The position numbers and the translations under genes are program-made. From Hermatobates lingyangjiaoensis (taxonomy: Eukaryota > Arthropoda > Insecta > Hemiptera > Hermatobatidae): a DNA stretch of 64,000 nt. Under the pieces are notes generated by a model. That model did not search any database, had not been told where the DNA came from, and was given only the letters and a program-made list of their open reading frames with translations. The stretch is taken from assembly GCA_026182355.1 (NCBI GenBank), contig JAPFBL010000068.1, forward strand, positions 4,963,001 through 5,027,000, read 5' to 3'. Position 1 is the first letter of the stretch. Every line of letters starts with the position of its first letter. Below, one piece after another: positions 1-12,297 of this stretch.

Positions 1-354
1 GTTGGAGACTCAGACACTGAGCAAAGTCAATGATGGAGTCGGAGACTCAGACACTGAGCTAAGTCAACTCTGGAGTCGGAGACTCAGACACTGAGTTAAG
101 TCAATGCTGGAGTCGGAGACTCAGACTCTGAGCTAGGTCAATGCTGGAGTCGGAGACTCAGACTCTGAGCTAGGTCAATGTTGGAGTCGCAGAATCAGAC
201 ACTGAGATAGGTCAATGTTGGAGTCGCAGAATCAGACACTGAGCTAGGTCAATGTTGGAGTCGGAGACTCAGACTCTGAGTTAGGTCATTACTGGAGTCG
301 GAGACTCAGATACTGAGCTAAGTCAATGATGGAGTCGGAGACTCAGATTCGGAG
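1..354. repeat. 37-bp minisatellite array
   Basis: About nine and a half head-to-tail copies of a 37-bp unit beginning GGAGTCGGAGACTCAGACAC. Unit starts at 35, 72 and 109 confirm the 37-bp period. Copies differ by a few substitutions (CTAAGTCAATG / CTAGGTCAATG variants), and the last unit decays near 354. The unit contains a short inverted pair (GAGTC/GACTC). The array continues beyond the left edge. There are no unique spacers, so it is not a CRISPR array. Confidence 0.95.
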
Positions 355-1207
355 TTTATTCTAGCTACAGATTTTTTCAATGATCAAAAAAAGAGATAAA
401 AAATGTCTTTCAGTGAGGATCTAAAGCCTCTGACACTAATTGTTGGATGATATCTACTACTCAAGAGGTCCTCTATGTCTAAATGAAGTTCAGTATGTAC
501 AAAACTGAGTGAAGTAATGTAGAACACCATAGGAAATGCGTCTGAGTATGACCTAAATAAAATAGGTCAATTAACAAAAGGGCGTCTCTGTGGCTCTGTT
601 GGAAAGATCACTCGTCTCTACCACAGAGGAGTTTGCTCAATTCCTTCAATTCTTGGTTGTTCCTATTATCCTATTTTCAATTTCTGATATCAGATGGTTA
701 TAATAACTGCAGTCATTCAACATAATAATAAGTAAGGGAGTGATGTTTCTTTTTGAGTCTCGGTAGCAAACTTGGAGAACTGTTTTCTTATATCTCGTTT
801 CCAGCTCTCGATTCCCAGGTAACCCATTCAGGCTGAGTTCACGGCTGATTGACCTCAAGACACCTAAATACATCCCCACTCTACTCCATCTTCTGGCCTC
901 CAGAGGAAAGAGTGAAAAAAAATCGTCTACTGCGAAATCCAGGACACTTTGACATTGGCCACATAGCCCGTCTCCAATCTTTATTCACTCACTCCTCCAC
1001 TCTTTTCACGCATTTCACTTTCTGCTTAACTTGAAGATCATGCATCACCGTGAAACAACCATGTTTGACAATGAGCTCTGGCCTTTGCTATTCTCTGCCT
1101 TTAATATGAGTGTTCTTATATTATACATTACTCCAATTTAGATCTATAGTAAAAAAAATAACTGTTAGGTTTACGTTAAAAAAATATAAAGATATAAATG
1201 CTAATAC

Positions 1208-1262
1208 AAAAAATCTGGAGTGGCCTACACTCTACTTTACTATAAGTAACTTAATGTCAAAT
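1208..1262 (+). repeat. Dispersed repeat R1, left-end-like piece
   Basis: This stretch reads CTGGAGTGGCCTACACTC followed by TACTTTACTATAAGTAA. A diverged copy lies at 23668-23712. The TACTTTACTATAAGTAA part is the reverse complement of the motif ending the R1 piece at about 2812-2836, so the two could be termini of one element about 1.6 kb long. No coding capacity is recognisable between them. Confidence 0.5.
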
Positions 1263-2469
1263 TTCTTGAGTATATAATATATAACGTCTCATTTAAGCAT
1301 AACATAAACATCTAAATGGGATATAATTATTAGCCTTTCATTCCTGAGGTAGTACAGATAGTGATTGAAGGACATATCAATTTATAAGCTTATTTTTGTA
1401 CATCACAAATAATTTCTTATTTGCAAATAATTTCATTAGTATAACTACAGCAGTATAACAGTTTTGAAAAACCAAAGTAAACATTTCTTGAAACGAAATA
1501 TTATCCTACAAGAGAACATGGCTATTGTTAAAATAGCCAGTAGATTTCTTACATCGTTTACTTGACATCCTTCTACATTGAATATTAAAGTAAAATTTTC
1601 AAATTTAAAACAGGAAAATACCCTTTTTTTGTCTGAAAAACATCTTAAACAGCGAAGAAAATGTTGTTTCAAGGTGATTTGTTAATTAAAGATGTACGAT
1701 AATTACATTTATTAATCTCTAAACGAAAGATTTCAATTTTGAATTATCTTTTACATTTTTGGTTTTTTACAGAATTATTACACTGGGAATTTTATGGCTT
1801 CTTAGTATTTAATAAGATCATTTTCCTTCCCCTTTGTCAAATAACATATATACGAATTTTTTCTGAGTGTGTGTTATCATTTGCCTGCACAATATTATTC
1901 CTCTTACATCTCATATAAGTCAATAAACAATTTAAATTATTCCTTTATAAATATCAATTTTATCTCAGTGGATTCGCTCAAAAAATTTCTAAGTCAATGT
2001 AAACAATGTAAAAAAAATATAAAAAAATCGGCAAGTATAGCAGGTGATCTCTTAGTCTAGGATAAACAAACAGTTTTTCTAGCGTTATTACTCTTTCCCG
2101 TAATTGAAACTTCATGATTTTTTTTTTTATGAATTGCTAATTTTTTGTTCCATTTTTGGTCAAATTTTCATTATTTTTTAATCAGCCGTTTAGCGTCAAA
2201 AAAACATTTTCTGAAAACACAAATCGTACTGTAACGCCCCTTTAGCGAATGTAATTTTCAAAAAAAATATCTCAACTCATTCTCCGCATAATGTTCTCTT
2301 TATAGGCATAGTTTCATTCTTGTCCGTCAAACAGTATGGCACGTATCGCTCTCACAAGGTTTGAGATTGAATTATAAGTCAAAATTTTTACATTTTATTG
2401 AAAAAAAAATATTTCCCGTTGTTTTAAAATTCTGAATATATTTTTCGTTTGTTGCATTTGTAACCTCAA

Positions 2470-2840
2470 AGGTAATGTCAAAATTTCAAAACTCTAGGGT
2501 TATCAGTTTAGGAGAAATAAATGTTTAAAAAAAAACGGTTTTTGGCAAAAAAAGTGACTTTCCCATCATGCATAATTCTTCCCAAACAATAGGGATCTTC
2601 GTCTTTATAGGGCCCATTTTTGTGTAAAAAATCAACTTGATCCATCAAAGATTCTGGACCGTAGCGTGGTAACAAGCAATGCTAACACACTCACCCACCC
2701 ACCCACACACACACACCCAGACATCATCATAAAAACGTCATAAAACGACTTCTGGGACCTCAAAACATGTAATTCCGTCAAAATCTCGAGATCGAATTTT
2801 TTCACGATCACTATACTTTACTTATAGTAAAGTAAAAATT
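2470..2840 (+). repeat. Dispersed repeat R1, right-end piece
   Basis: This block is similar to 54650-54850. Both contain CATCAAAGATT followed by GTAGCGTG, and both end GATCACTAT-TTACTTATAGTAAAG. The end is a small palindrome (TACTTTACT-TAT-AGTAAAGTA near 2815-2836). The family is not recognised; a non-autonomous DNA transposon is possible. Confidence 0.55.
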
Positions 2841-4611
2841 AATCCTAAATAGAGTCTAAATAATAAGCGTCTAAAAATGTATTATTTACTTATTTGAAAT
2901 TAGAATATATTTAAAATTAAATTAAAATAATTAATTTAAATAATTTTAAATAATTAAACTTATTTAAAATTAAAATAATCTGAAAAATAAAATACACATT
3001 TTTCACTGAAAGAAATACTATTTTTTGATGTTCTTTTATGGCAAACTGCTGTTCATCATATTAATCGTAACTGTTTTCTCCTTCTACTCTCTGATACGAT
3101 TTAGTTTTAGTTTTGTAGAAGTCATGTTATATCACAGTTTTTGTATTTTAAAAAATATGTATAAAACTCTTCTTATTCTATGAACCAAAATTTGAAATGT
3201 GAACAAAAAATGTAATAATTGCTTAACATCATCAGTGATAATCATCATCAGTGACATCAAATGTATAATACGGCTACAAATTACACAAAAAATGTGCGAA
3301 TTAAAATGACAACACAAGTTCTTCCTTTGACTGGTGAGCGTATTTGATTCACATATTTTACAATAAAAGAACCTAAAAATCGATGTTATCTTTACCATTA
3401 TACTTTACATAGGGTGAAAGAAAAAAAGAACAGTGGTCGAACGATTAAACAGAATCTAGTTAAAAAATGGAACAAAAAGGATGAAGACAAAGAAATGATG
3501 AAACATAAGATTCGTGTGAAGTTATAACTGCCCCAAGGTGTTAATATCTATGAATGGTTTAGGTAATACTTGTGTATACTTTTTGATTGATTCAACGTAA
3601 GAAAGCTGGAGCTTTGGACCAGGTGTGTCTGACTCGCGTCGCAAAGGAGCCCCGGTATGAGTGCGGCTGGTCATCCCAGGGTGGCAGCGGCGTCCTATTA
3701 GCATTTAGCCTCATACAAAATATGTTGGGACACTTCCTGAAAAAGGCCTACTCAGATTAACATTGAAACGAAGGGAAGTACGGGTTCCTGTTATTGGGAA
3801 ATTAATTCTCTCACAAAATACTCAAGGTGTTACCAAGTGATGCTTTCACGAAATCGCCCATTGCTTAAGATAATGCAACCTTGAACCAATGCGATAATCT
3901 TTTAAAATATCATACGCAGCTTAACTAAGCAACTCTTTAGTCTTTAGTAAAACAAGATGAAGGCAGAACGAGGGATTTGGACAAAAATAAAATAAAATTG
4001 ATCGCTTAGGAACCAAAATAATTAAAGAATTCACAAGGAGTTATATGGCTGGTAGTGGTTGTATAGTTAGATTCACGCACAAACTTAAATTTCAGATATT
4101 AATGTTAAGAGTGGTGAACTGAAATAAGGCAGCGTGAGTGTTTCAACACACTTGACTAAATACCCAATTTAGTGACAGTCACTTCAGTCGAAGACTTTTT
4201 AATTTTTCTAGAAGTGAGTTTTAATATGGGGGAATTATTCACATGAGTCACAAATGCCTTAATGATGGGAATAACATGTTTGAGGTTGGGTGTCCCTCAA
4301 AAATTATGTACAATTTTTAAAATCTTTTAACATCACTGTTTATAAAAAGAAAATAGAGTTTAAATATGTAATTGATTCTATAGATATTATTTTATTTTTG
4401 TTGTTGTTAAAAACTGTTTTTAAATTGATTTCCATTCTAGTACTGAGAGGCTACTATCACAGAGCAATGGACCTCCAAAACTACGAAATAGTTTGTATGA
4501 TATTTGTTAGCATTCCCTTCAGCGGTTGACAAATGATCCAACCTATCAAACTACCTAATTACTAAATAATATTATTGCTAATGTGTTCCATTAACAAGAT
4601 GAAGTGTTTTA

Positions 4612-4977
4612 GTGATCGATATGTTTTCAGTGAGCTACCACCCGATATTGGATTCTATTTTAATGGGACCTTCTTCAAAAGGTGAATTAGGAGAGAAGTC
4701 TCATAAAATGAACATCGCTTTGACAGACTTGACATCGCTAAACTTTTTTTTATTGATAAATTTAAAAGACCAAGTCTCTTCTGTGAAACATGCAGTAGTG
4801 ATTGGGGTGAGCTCTCGAACACAAATTAGAACGAAGCGGTTAAAAGCATACCCAATACCAAATCAAATGTTCTCTGCTCTTTGTGATTCCATTGATTTAC
4901 GATCAAACCAAAGCTTAGAGCGGATGTCAGTTTCAAAAGAGGTATTGACAAAACAAAATAATGTCTTCAGATTGTAA
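4612..4977 (+). other. Unrecognised 121-codon open frame
   Basis: This is one of the longest open frames in the left 9 kb. The translation is of mixed composition with no signal peptide, repeat or motif I can name. No promoter or splice context supports it, and the stop is followed by AATAAAG-type sequence near 5003. It may be a chance frame, an exon or a transposon remnant. I assign no function. Confidence 0.15.
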
Positions 4978-7957
4978 TAAATTTTTAATGCACATTTTAA
5001 TTCAATAAAGAATAATTTATAATAATGCTAGCAGTGCTATCCGAAGTTTCCGCAGTGAGTTTTACATAACATAATTCTCTCTCTCTCTTCCTTTCTTTCA
5101 CTTCCCCTCTCTCCTTTCTATTTATCTAACTATATACCTATGTGATATGATCTATCTCATATGTACTCAGACTTACTGCAGTCCTCTTAGTGATTGGTTA
5201 ATTAATATCTTTATAGATGTACAAACATAACCACTTTAAGCCGGAGTGATGAATGATTTCATTGTTTCAATTTTATAAAAATTGGACGCTTTTCCATTTA
5301 CATGGGCATCCTGGATGTCAAACTTTTGAGCTAAGAGCTTTAGCTATCTTTTGTTTTTTTAACTTTCCATTGATGTCATGTTCTTATAAATTTCTTTAAA
5401 TACAGGCAATGGCGTTTATGCTTTATCAATCAATAGTTCATTCTTCACATGATAAGAATAGGTTTCACAAAATGAAGTGCTATTTTCCTCTAGCGAACGC
5501 TTTTTGTCCTTAATAATCAGTGAATTCTTCTTTTCGCACCTGAAACACTCTTCTCTTCGAACATATGCTCTTTTTCATTCATGATCAATGAATCCCTCTT
5601 CTCACAAATGAAGCGCTGTTCTCCTCTACTGTTCTTATCTTAATTTCTTATAAACTGTATAAATTGTTTGTTCTACTCTCCACCTCTGCTAATTATAGAG
5701 TTTCTTTTTATGAGGCTTAATTTCCTTATCCAAACACTTCTTATCAAACTGTACTCATTTATAATTAATGTGGCTCTTTAAGTAATAAAAACTATCCATA
5801 CTAATAATTTATTACATATAGTTGTAATGTTTTGTATGTGTGATGACAGATCAAATACAATAAAAAAAGAGTTAAAGAAATTATACCTCCTTTTGTGATA
5901 CCATGTAGTGTAAATGAACATATTTATCCATGTTTATAGCTTTATAAATATTAAATGAATTTTAATTTTAAGTAATTAGTAACTGACCTAGACTTCAAGT
6001 ATTGTAGTAACTGATATTATTAGAGTTGAAGCACTCAGCGATGAATAAATTAATTAATTAATCTACCGGTTCTGTGGGATTGACATTCATAGTTTTACGC
6101 TTTGAGAAGGTATTTCTACTACTGAGACTGAATGAAGTCATCGGGTAGACACCAATCGAAAACATTAGGATACTCTACCTAATCTGTTTTGTTAGATTCA
6201 TGTATAAGAATTTTCAGTGAAACGAAGCCTTAGATAATAAGTGTCTATCTAAGAAAGTATTTAACGAAGATTTTTATTAAAAAGAAATTTTATGTAATAT
6301 ATGATTTGAAGAAAGCACATTATCCGAGCCAAAATGAAATAGCGTACTTCGATATATTTCTCTTTGCCCTTGAGATGTGATAAACTGCACACGCTGAATG
6401 GCTCAACATCTATTGATTCCTTTTTATTGGTTATTATAAAAACCCGTATATAATTAAATTACATTGACATTTTGATCACCTGCACCGTTTTTTTGACAAC
6501 AAGTCACTGATAATCACTCGTTATTATTTTTATTTTATCTTTCAAGGCTAGATGATGTAAGTCTTTAACATACCAATGTTTTGGTTTCATATATCCGACT
6601 TTTTCCCCTTCACGATTCAATAAAATTTAGTAATATGAATTTTGTGTAAATGTTTACATTCTTCTCAGTTAAGTTACTATTTACTACACAAATATAAAAA
6701 AAGTAATGTTAAGCCACTTAAATATAATGTAGTTGAAAATAAATTATTAGAGATCAAAATACAAAAACTGTGACATTAAATTTATTAATTTTGGGCAAAT
6801 AACAATAAGGAAGACGCAGTATGTTGTTAAAGCTATATTACTAATAGTTTTGAGTAGCTACACGTAGATGAAGTCGAAATAAGAATGGAGTCGCAGGACT
6901 GCGATAGACATCGTCGATTATCACTTAGGGTTGTTTGCCTGTGACCGAGTAGTCAAGTTGGCCAAGGCCGGTTATTATGTTGAGTGGCCAACACCTGACA
7001 AGGTTATGTAATCTGGAGCTACCGAGGAATGCGGCCAATAGTCCAAGCAAGTTTATTGCTTTAATACCTAGCCAAATATCATACATGTGTCCACAGTATG
7101 ACACATGCGTCTATAGCATTCAGTCAAAAGTTGATTCGAGTTAGATATGAAATACATCTTCTCCTTTAAATGTTTGCTTGTCGGAAACGTTAAAGCGATG
7201 GAAAAGACAAGGTCAAGTAAATGAAAGGAATGGAAAACAAGGCATTTGAAATCTGATACATAACTCAGCCGAGTTGTGTGACTCATGCATAAGTTGTTTG
7301 TGGACTGTGAACTACCATCATATTCTTGTTTATTATGAACTGATAAACGTGCTATCTTTAATTCTAGCTTTAATCTTTCAGCAAAGTCAGACATCCTCTC
7401 TGTCCCACCCATTACAATGGCAGATTTAGAGACTCACTTATAATCGTGTCCCCTGGACGTACTATTACAACCACAGGTCAGTCGTCCGTTCTGTTCACCA
7501 GAACAAAATGAACAACAGTATTTACTAAGGACCATCGCCCAAAACATGGACTTCCTTATCCATTCGTGAGGGATGAGCTCTGTATTTACTTCTTGTTGCT
7601 ATAGAGACACCTAACAAAAGAACTACTTTTCTCAGACCGACTAATGTAATCTCCTATAGACCAGAAAGGTCTATCCCTACTAGGTCTGGACCCCACATCT
7701 GTCCCGAGTCTAAATACAAACAAATTGCCTCTTCAAAGTTTTTGTAACCACATGAACAGTTTTTTTCATCTTCACATTAATCACCTATTGGGCAAAAATG
7801 GCTTGACTTTTTCAAATACTAATTATTATTTAGTATTTATATCTCAAAATTCATAATTTTTCTGGAGTAGTTCTGATTCTAACTCTACAAATAAATACAT
7901 CTGTAACTGAACTATCCGATAGTCAACACACTCATAGAAAGGTTGTGGGTACAGAAG
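4978..7957. other. AT-rich intergenic DNA
   Basis: No gene supported. It contains a CT-rich patch at about 5078-5115. A 114-codon frame at 7068-7412 (- strand) has a lysine/arginine-rich start faintly like the C-terminal part of retroelement integrases, but no catalytic motif. Confidence 0.5.
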
Positions 7958-7969
7958 TTAATGTGCTAA

Positions 7970-8130
7970 TATATATATGCATATATAGGTATGAATTGGC
8001 AGCAGATCCTCTTTCAAACAGGTATCATTAAAATTAACCGCAGTCTCGGCATTCACGATCTTTAGACTGAGAGATTCGATCCTACGAACTAACCTCCTGC
8101 TAACAGGATTCAACTGGAAAAGGAGTTGGC
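7970..8130 (-). pseudogene. PLE N-terminal ORF remnant ending in TA repeat
   Basis: The - strand translation includes a basic stretch (SRRLVRRIESLSLKI) and then FNDTCLKEDLLPIHTYI. This aligns with the segment at 15212-15408 (FNKTCIDEGLLPKYTNI) next to the family B PLE, so I read it as the start of a PLE ORF. It breaks off directly into (TA)n-rich sequence at 7969-7987, as do the related pieces at 15212, 17820 and 37376. The role is inferred from position beside full PLE tails. Confidence 0.5.
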
Positions 8131-8224
8131 CAAGTAACATGTTAGACAAAATACATAAGGTAGTCAATGGTATTAATGGATTAAATGGATTAGTAAAGGT
8201 TAATATAAATAGAAGATAAAAGGA

Positions 8225-8400
8225 TATATATATATATTATATATACTTGAGTGACTTGCCGTTGCGTTTACAACGTGCTTGGTCTCCCTTTCGCTTTTCT
8301 CCTGAAGACGGATTACCCAAAAATTTGAGTCTATAAGTGTGTTTCCTTACTCTGTGTGTTACTCTTCTTGAATTTTGAACTCGTGTATATATATATATAA
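8225..8400 (+). repeat. PLE-type (TA)n-bordered module with hammerhead-like motif
   Basis: The module has (TA)n on both sides (8231-8247 and 8387-8399). At 8302 it contains CTGAAGAC, then a short GG..CC stem, then AAAAATTTGAGTC, followed by TATAAGTGTGTTTCC. It matches the modules at 21663, 36690 and 53510. Relative to those copies the GAAA box has decayed to AAAA. Confidence 0.6.
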
Positions 8401-9199
8401 GATAACTGTAAGTAGTAAAAGAAGTGAAAGGGTTTAGGACATTCTTCTTTTCTTTTACTCCTTAATCTTGGAGTCACGTGTAATATACATATATCATATA
8501 AATAATATATAAATAATTAAATAATATATCAACCTTGTGATAAATTATTTAATATATTTTTTATATATCATTGTGTGATATATTATTTATACATCATTTT
8601 GATAGAACAGCATGTTTTTTTTAAATTATAATCATTTTTAGATGATTTTTAAAAAGAAAATAAAAGTATTATGCAGAACAATTTTTATTGAAATAATTTA
8701 ATTGAATGACTTGTTTTAGATATTTATGACAACTATATGAACATTAAACGATGCAAGTATTAATCTAGAAGTTAAAACATGAAATAATTCATAGTTTCAT
8801 ATATTGAGGGATTATCACAGACAATTATAAAGTGCATGAAATGCTCCTCAAGTAACTAGCATCTTATAACAAACAAAAAGTAAAACTGTTATTTACAAAT
8901 ATAAAAAATATAGTAGCAAAAGAGTTGTAATCAGCTTAATGTTGTTCAAATAAAGACTCTACAAAAGATACTATGGAGAAGCGATCCGTTTTCTGAAAGG
9001 ACGCCGATATCTACATGGTTATTGAATAAGAACGAATACAAGTAATGCAACTGCCTTTGCGATTCACGCAGCAATCGAACGTCACACTTTTGATTTTAAT
9101 GATGCAATTATTGAGAATAAAAACAGGATGTACAGAGAACGGAAAAGCTAAAAATTCTTTATATTAAAAAGGATTAAAGCTTCATTAATTTCAGAAGGA
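8401..9199. other. AT-rich spacer
   Basis: Very A/T-rich DNA with TATATA runs near 8487-8590. No gene, RNA gene or clear repeat boundary was recognised. Confidence 0.6.
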
Positions 9200-10030
9200 A
9201 CACAGCTAATTTGAATAGCATGTACTGAAAGTTGTCAATAATTGTGAAAAGATAGAAAATGATGGTTGTGTTTATAGGATTACGTGTGGAGGTTGCGATT
9301 CATTATATGTTGGACAAACGTGCAAAAGTTTTGTTACTAGGGTGAAGAAACATAAATATTCTATTAGAAGACAAGAAGAGTCAAATGCCTCCTTTCAACA
9401 TGTTCAATTAAACAATCATTCGATAAAATGGGAAGATTCAAAGGAATTGATATTTTCCTCTTCTGATCTGGAAAGAAACTTAGTGGAAATCGTCCTAATT
9501 AAGTATAATTTTGAAACACTAATCAATATAAGTCATGGGATACTTAGACTAGATGAAGTTATAATTCAAGCAATGCTTATGCAAATTGGACCTGCGGGTG
9601 ATCTTCGGACATGTAAACGTTTATTTAATTTATTTTCTTTCTCCTTGTATTTTTGTTTCGTTTTTTTATTTATTATTATTTATTCTACTTAGACAAATTA
9701 TAAATTATTATATGTAAATTATATATATATATATTTAATTTGTTATCATTTTTTATTTTCTTACCGTTTACCTTGCATTGTTTAATTTTTTTTGTATTTT
9801 TTTTATCAAGCTATATTACTTACTTATCACTTGAATTTTCCAGCTGTTTCTTTATCTTCCTTCTGAATAACTTTTATGTTGCCTTCCTAGTTTTTCTTTG
9901 TTTGCTATCTGACAACCACGAAGTGAAAATGTCTCAGATCATAATTTCTATTGTTTTCCTGTTTTCTTGTGGTTTAAACTTCATTGATTGCATCACGTGT
10001 TTATTGTGATTCTTCTGTATATATATATTT
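9200..10030 (+). mobile_element. PLE family A-related 3' fragment
   Basis: The fragment consists of the C-terminal part of a PLE ORF followed by a T-rich 3' UTR. The UTR matches the one after the family A copy at 14406-14820, sharing CCAGCTGTTT, TTTGTTTGCT.TCTGA and TTCTTGTGGTTT blocks, and ends at (TA)n near 10018-10030. It is diverged from the 12-14 kb copies and so is an older, independent insertion. The RT region is missing. Confidence 0.8.
9229..9692 (+). pseudogene. PLE GIY-YIG endonuclease domain, fragment
   Basis: The frame encodes GCVYRITCGGCDSLYVGQT near its start, the GIY-YIG signature (VY...YVGQT). This is followed by TRVKKHKYSIRRQEESNA, the HSIKWEDSKELIF block and the conserved end IGPAGDLR. 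In full PLEs this domain nicks target DNA and lies downstream of the reverse transcriptase. The 5' part is disrupted upstream of 9229. It is about 70% similar in protein to the family A copies. The last roughly 30 codons run into the T-rich UTR and are probably not original coding sequence. Confidence 0.75.
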
Positions 10031-10179
10031 ATAATGGATTACACTGTGTTCAAAACAGTGATAATTGGGAACAATGCTCTAAGGCCTTTCGTTAATACAT
10101 CACTGGAGAGCAAGTGAACTAAAAAAATAATAAATACTTGTCAGCCTGGTTGATTGAAGTCTCTAGAATTGCTGGCAAC

Positions 10180-10680
10180 CCTGACTGTGTTTAATGTTCC
10201 TATAATTGAAGGAGTTTTAATCTCTTCAATTATTCCATTAATCAATACTTGATCTAATTTATAAAGTCCTATGCTATTGTTCATTAATTTCTAATAAAAG
10301 TTCTTTATGAGTGCACTTTCGATAATATTTCTTTTTCTTTCCGAAGGCACAAATACTAATTCATTAGCTTCATCCCAATTAATTGCATGATTTTTGTTTC
10401 TTACATGCATGAACAAAGCACTCTTTTCATCTTGTCTTCTGATAGAATGTTTATTCTTGTAAGGAGACCTTTGCTCGTCTGTCCAATGTAAGACATTTCG
10501 CAGTCAGTACACGGTATCCTGTATACACAACAGTCGTTTCTTTTACCTTATTATTGACAAGCCTTTTAAAGAAGTTACTATTCAACTTGTATCCATAACT
10601 GAACACAACAGAAATGTCCAATTTTTCCATAAATGAGGGTATATCTTTCAAACAGGGGCTGTATATAATAACTAGCTAAT
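10180..10680 (-). pseudogene. Diverged PLE C-terminal fragment, frameshifted
   Basis: On the - strand the first part reads MEKLDISVVFSYGYKLN...RLVNN, matching the family A segment just before GIY-YIG (MDISVVFSSGGKLLNRLVNN). A frameshift follows, and then HSIRRQDEKSALFMHV.NKNHAINWDEANELVF and RNIIESALIK, matching the endonuclease C-terminal half. The GIY and YIG strands are damaged. It is a distinct, older lineage lying tail-to-tail with the 9.2-kb fragment. Confidence 0.7.
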
Positions 10681-11929
10681 TCCTTCTTATGAACTGCTCT
10701 TCATTATTTGATATCAGGATTGTTTCACTTTTTCCATGATACTGTTTCATCTTAATCGTTTTGTATATATTAAAAAATCTGAAATTTTGTAAATATTTTT
10801 GATTTCTTGATTTAAAAACTATTCAGGGCACATTTTGAAAACTCTCAAGAACATATTACTGAAAATTGATTTTTTAACTTTAATTATGATTATGATGAGC
10901 GGAGAAGAAATGAACATAAGAGATACATTTTATAAAATATGTATATATTTTTCTTTATCGAGGTTCGATCCAGCGCCAAACACTATACCTTTAATACAAC
11001 GTTTCGTCAATATATGTAGACATCTTGGGGGCTTGGTATTTTTCTATTTCAATAAAAGTTTACATTGATAGTTTGCATTCTAATCAACTACAGTATACTA
11101 TAACACTGTACAAATGTTTACATCGATTAGAATACAAATTATAGATGTAAACTTTTTTTCTAATTGAAAAATACCAAACCCTGAAGGTATCTACAAATAT
11201 AGACGATTTATTACAGGTGTTTTATTGAGAAGTTTTTGCCTTAATTAGAGTTCTCACAAAATATAACCAATAATAAGGAACAAATTGCCATAAAATTTGG
11301 TTTAGTGATTGTATGAACACAGGAGATTTTTAAGAGCTGTGTGATTTTCGGAAAGAATTTTAACATTAAAGAATGCTCCTAGAGAAACAATATTCTTTTG
11401 CCTGATTACTTTCCACATACAAAGTATTTCAAATTTTATCGCAATGTATATTTTTATACGTCAATTATAAAATTTATTCAATTTTGTAAACTTCAATTTG
11501 TAATTTTTATTGGAACCTAACTTATTCTCTTACATTGGATTGTAATATTTTTCCCGAGCTACATGGGAAATATCAGTTAGTGTTTTCGAAAGAACAGATT
11601 GACTAATGTGGTTAAATTACCAGTATTTTTGAATAGCCTTTAATTCTTCTAAATCCAATGTGAAGGTGGAGACTTTGGAATCTTCATTGGAAGCATATTC
11701 CTGTTTCACATCTATGATGACTCAGCTTCTCTTAAGCCAGTCATGTTGAAATGCCAAAGGAAACATTCCCACCCAGCACTCTCCACGGTAAGACTAATAA
11801 CAAGTTCTTATTAGCTCCAATTACCTTGTTCAACAAGTCAAGGTCTTTGATGAAGTGTATCATATCAAGATTTTACCTCATTGGCAATAAAAAAAAATAA
11901 AATCACTTCCACCCAATCAGTTATCTGTG
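10681..11929. other. AT-rich spacer
   Basis: No gene recognised. The block 11027-11080 (TATTTTTCTATTTCAATAAA... TTTACAT) is repeated in inverted form at about 11110-11180, giving an imperfect inverted repeat of roughly 60 bp per arm. A tRNA-like B-box (GGTTCGATCC near 10964) has no A-box partner. Confidence 0.5.
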
Positions 11930-11934
11930 TTATA

Positions 11935-12240
11935 CTATATATATATATATATATATACCATGATAAACAAAAAATGGTCCGGCAGGACAGATAACACTTA
12001 AAATAAACAGTAACACATAGACTGAAATAATATTTATTATTCTTGTTTTTCTCCTTTGCGGCAGCACTGCTTAGCCCTCATCCAGTGAGTTCTTTAGTTG
12101 ACTGTCGTCCCTCCGTCAATTCACTTCTTCTCCTGAGGACGACTGCCAATACGGTCGAAATATTGAAAAGTTAGTCTATTGTTATGTTTGTTATGTTTCA
12201 GTCTATGTGTCACTGTTTATTTTAAGTGATATATATATAT
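11935..12240 (+). repeat. Palindromic PLE-type module, (TA)n-bordered
   Basis: (TA)n lies at 11936-11957 and at about 12229-12240. Inverted arms at 11995-12027 and 12196-12228 (CACTTAAAATAAACAGT and its reverse complement) enclose a region holding CTGAGGAC, stem GACTG/CGGTC, then GAAATATTG...AGTTAGTC (about 12133-12175). A half-copy lies at 37455-37641. The module abuts the left end of the family A PLE. Confidence 0.7.
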
Positions 12241-12297
12241 GTAGTTCAATGTACATAAAGAAACATAAAGAAATTAAAAACACACACTTAAAATTAA

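Larger units (their letters stand above)
355..4611. other. AT-rich intergenic DNA
   Basis: No gene recognised. It holds copies of dispersed repeat R1 (listed separately), a short CCCA/CA run near 2693-2718, and many short A/T homopolymers. Short open frames here (for example 849-1034 and 3522-3704) show no recognisable motif. Confidence 0.6.

Noticed and set aside
1..354. CRISPR array
   Set aside because: Repeats are contiguous with no spacers, in a eukaryotic setting.
7068..7412. Possible Ty3/gypsy integrase C-terminus
   Set aside because: Only a loose resemblance of one basic stretch; no zinc finger, DDE residues, RT or LTRs nearby.
9740..10009. 89-codon hydrophobic frame
   Set aside because: Lies wholly in the T-rich PLE 3' UTR; the Phe/Leu-rich translation is a by-product of poly-T.
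10960..10975. tRNA gene or SINE from B-box GGTTCGATCC
   Set aside because: No A-box or cloverleaf upstream.
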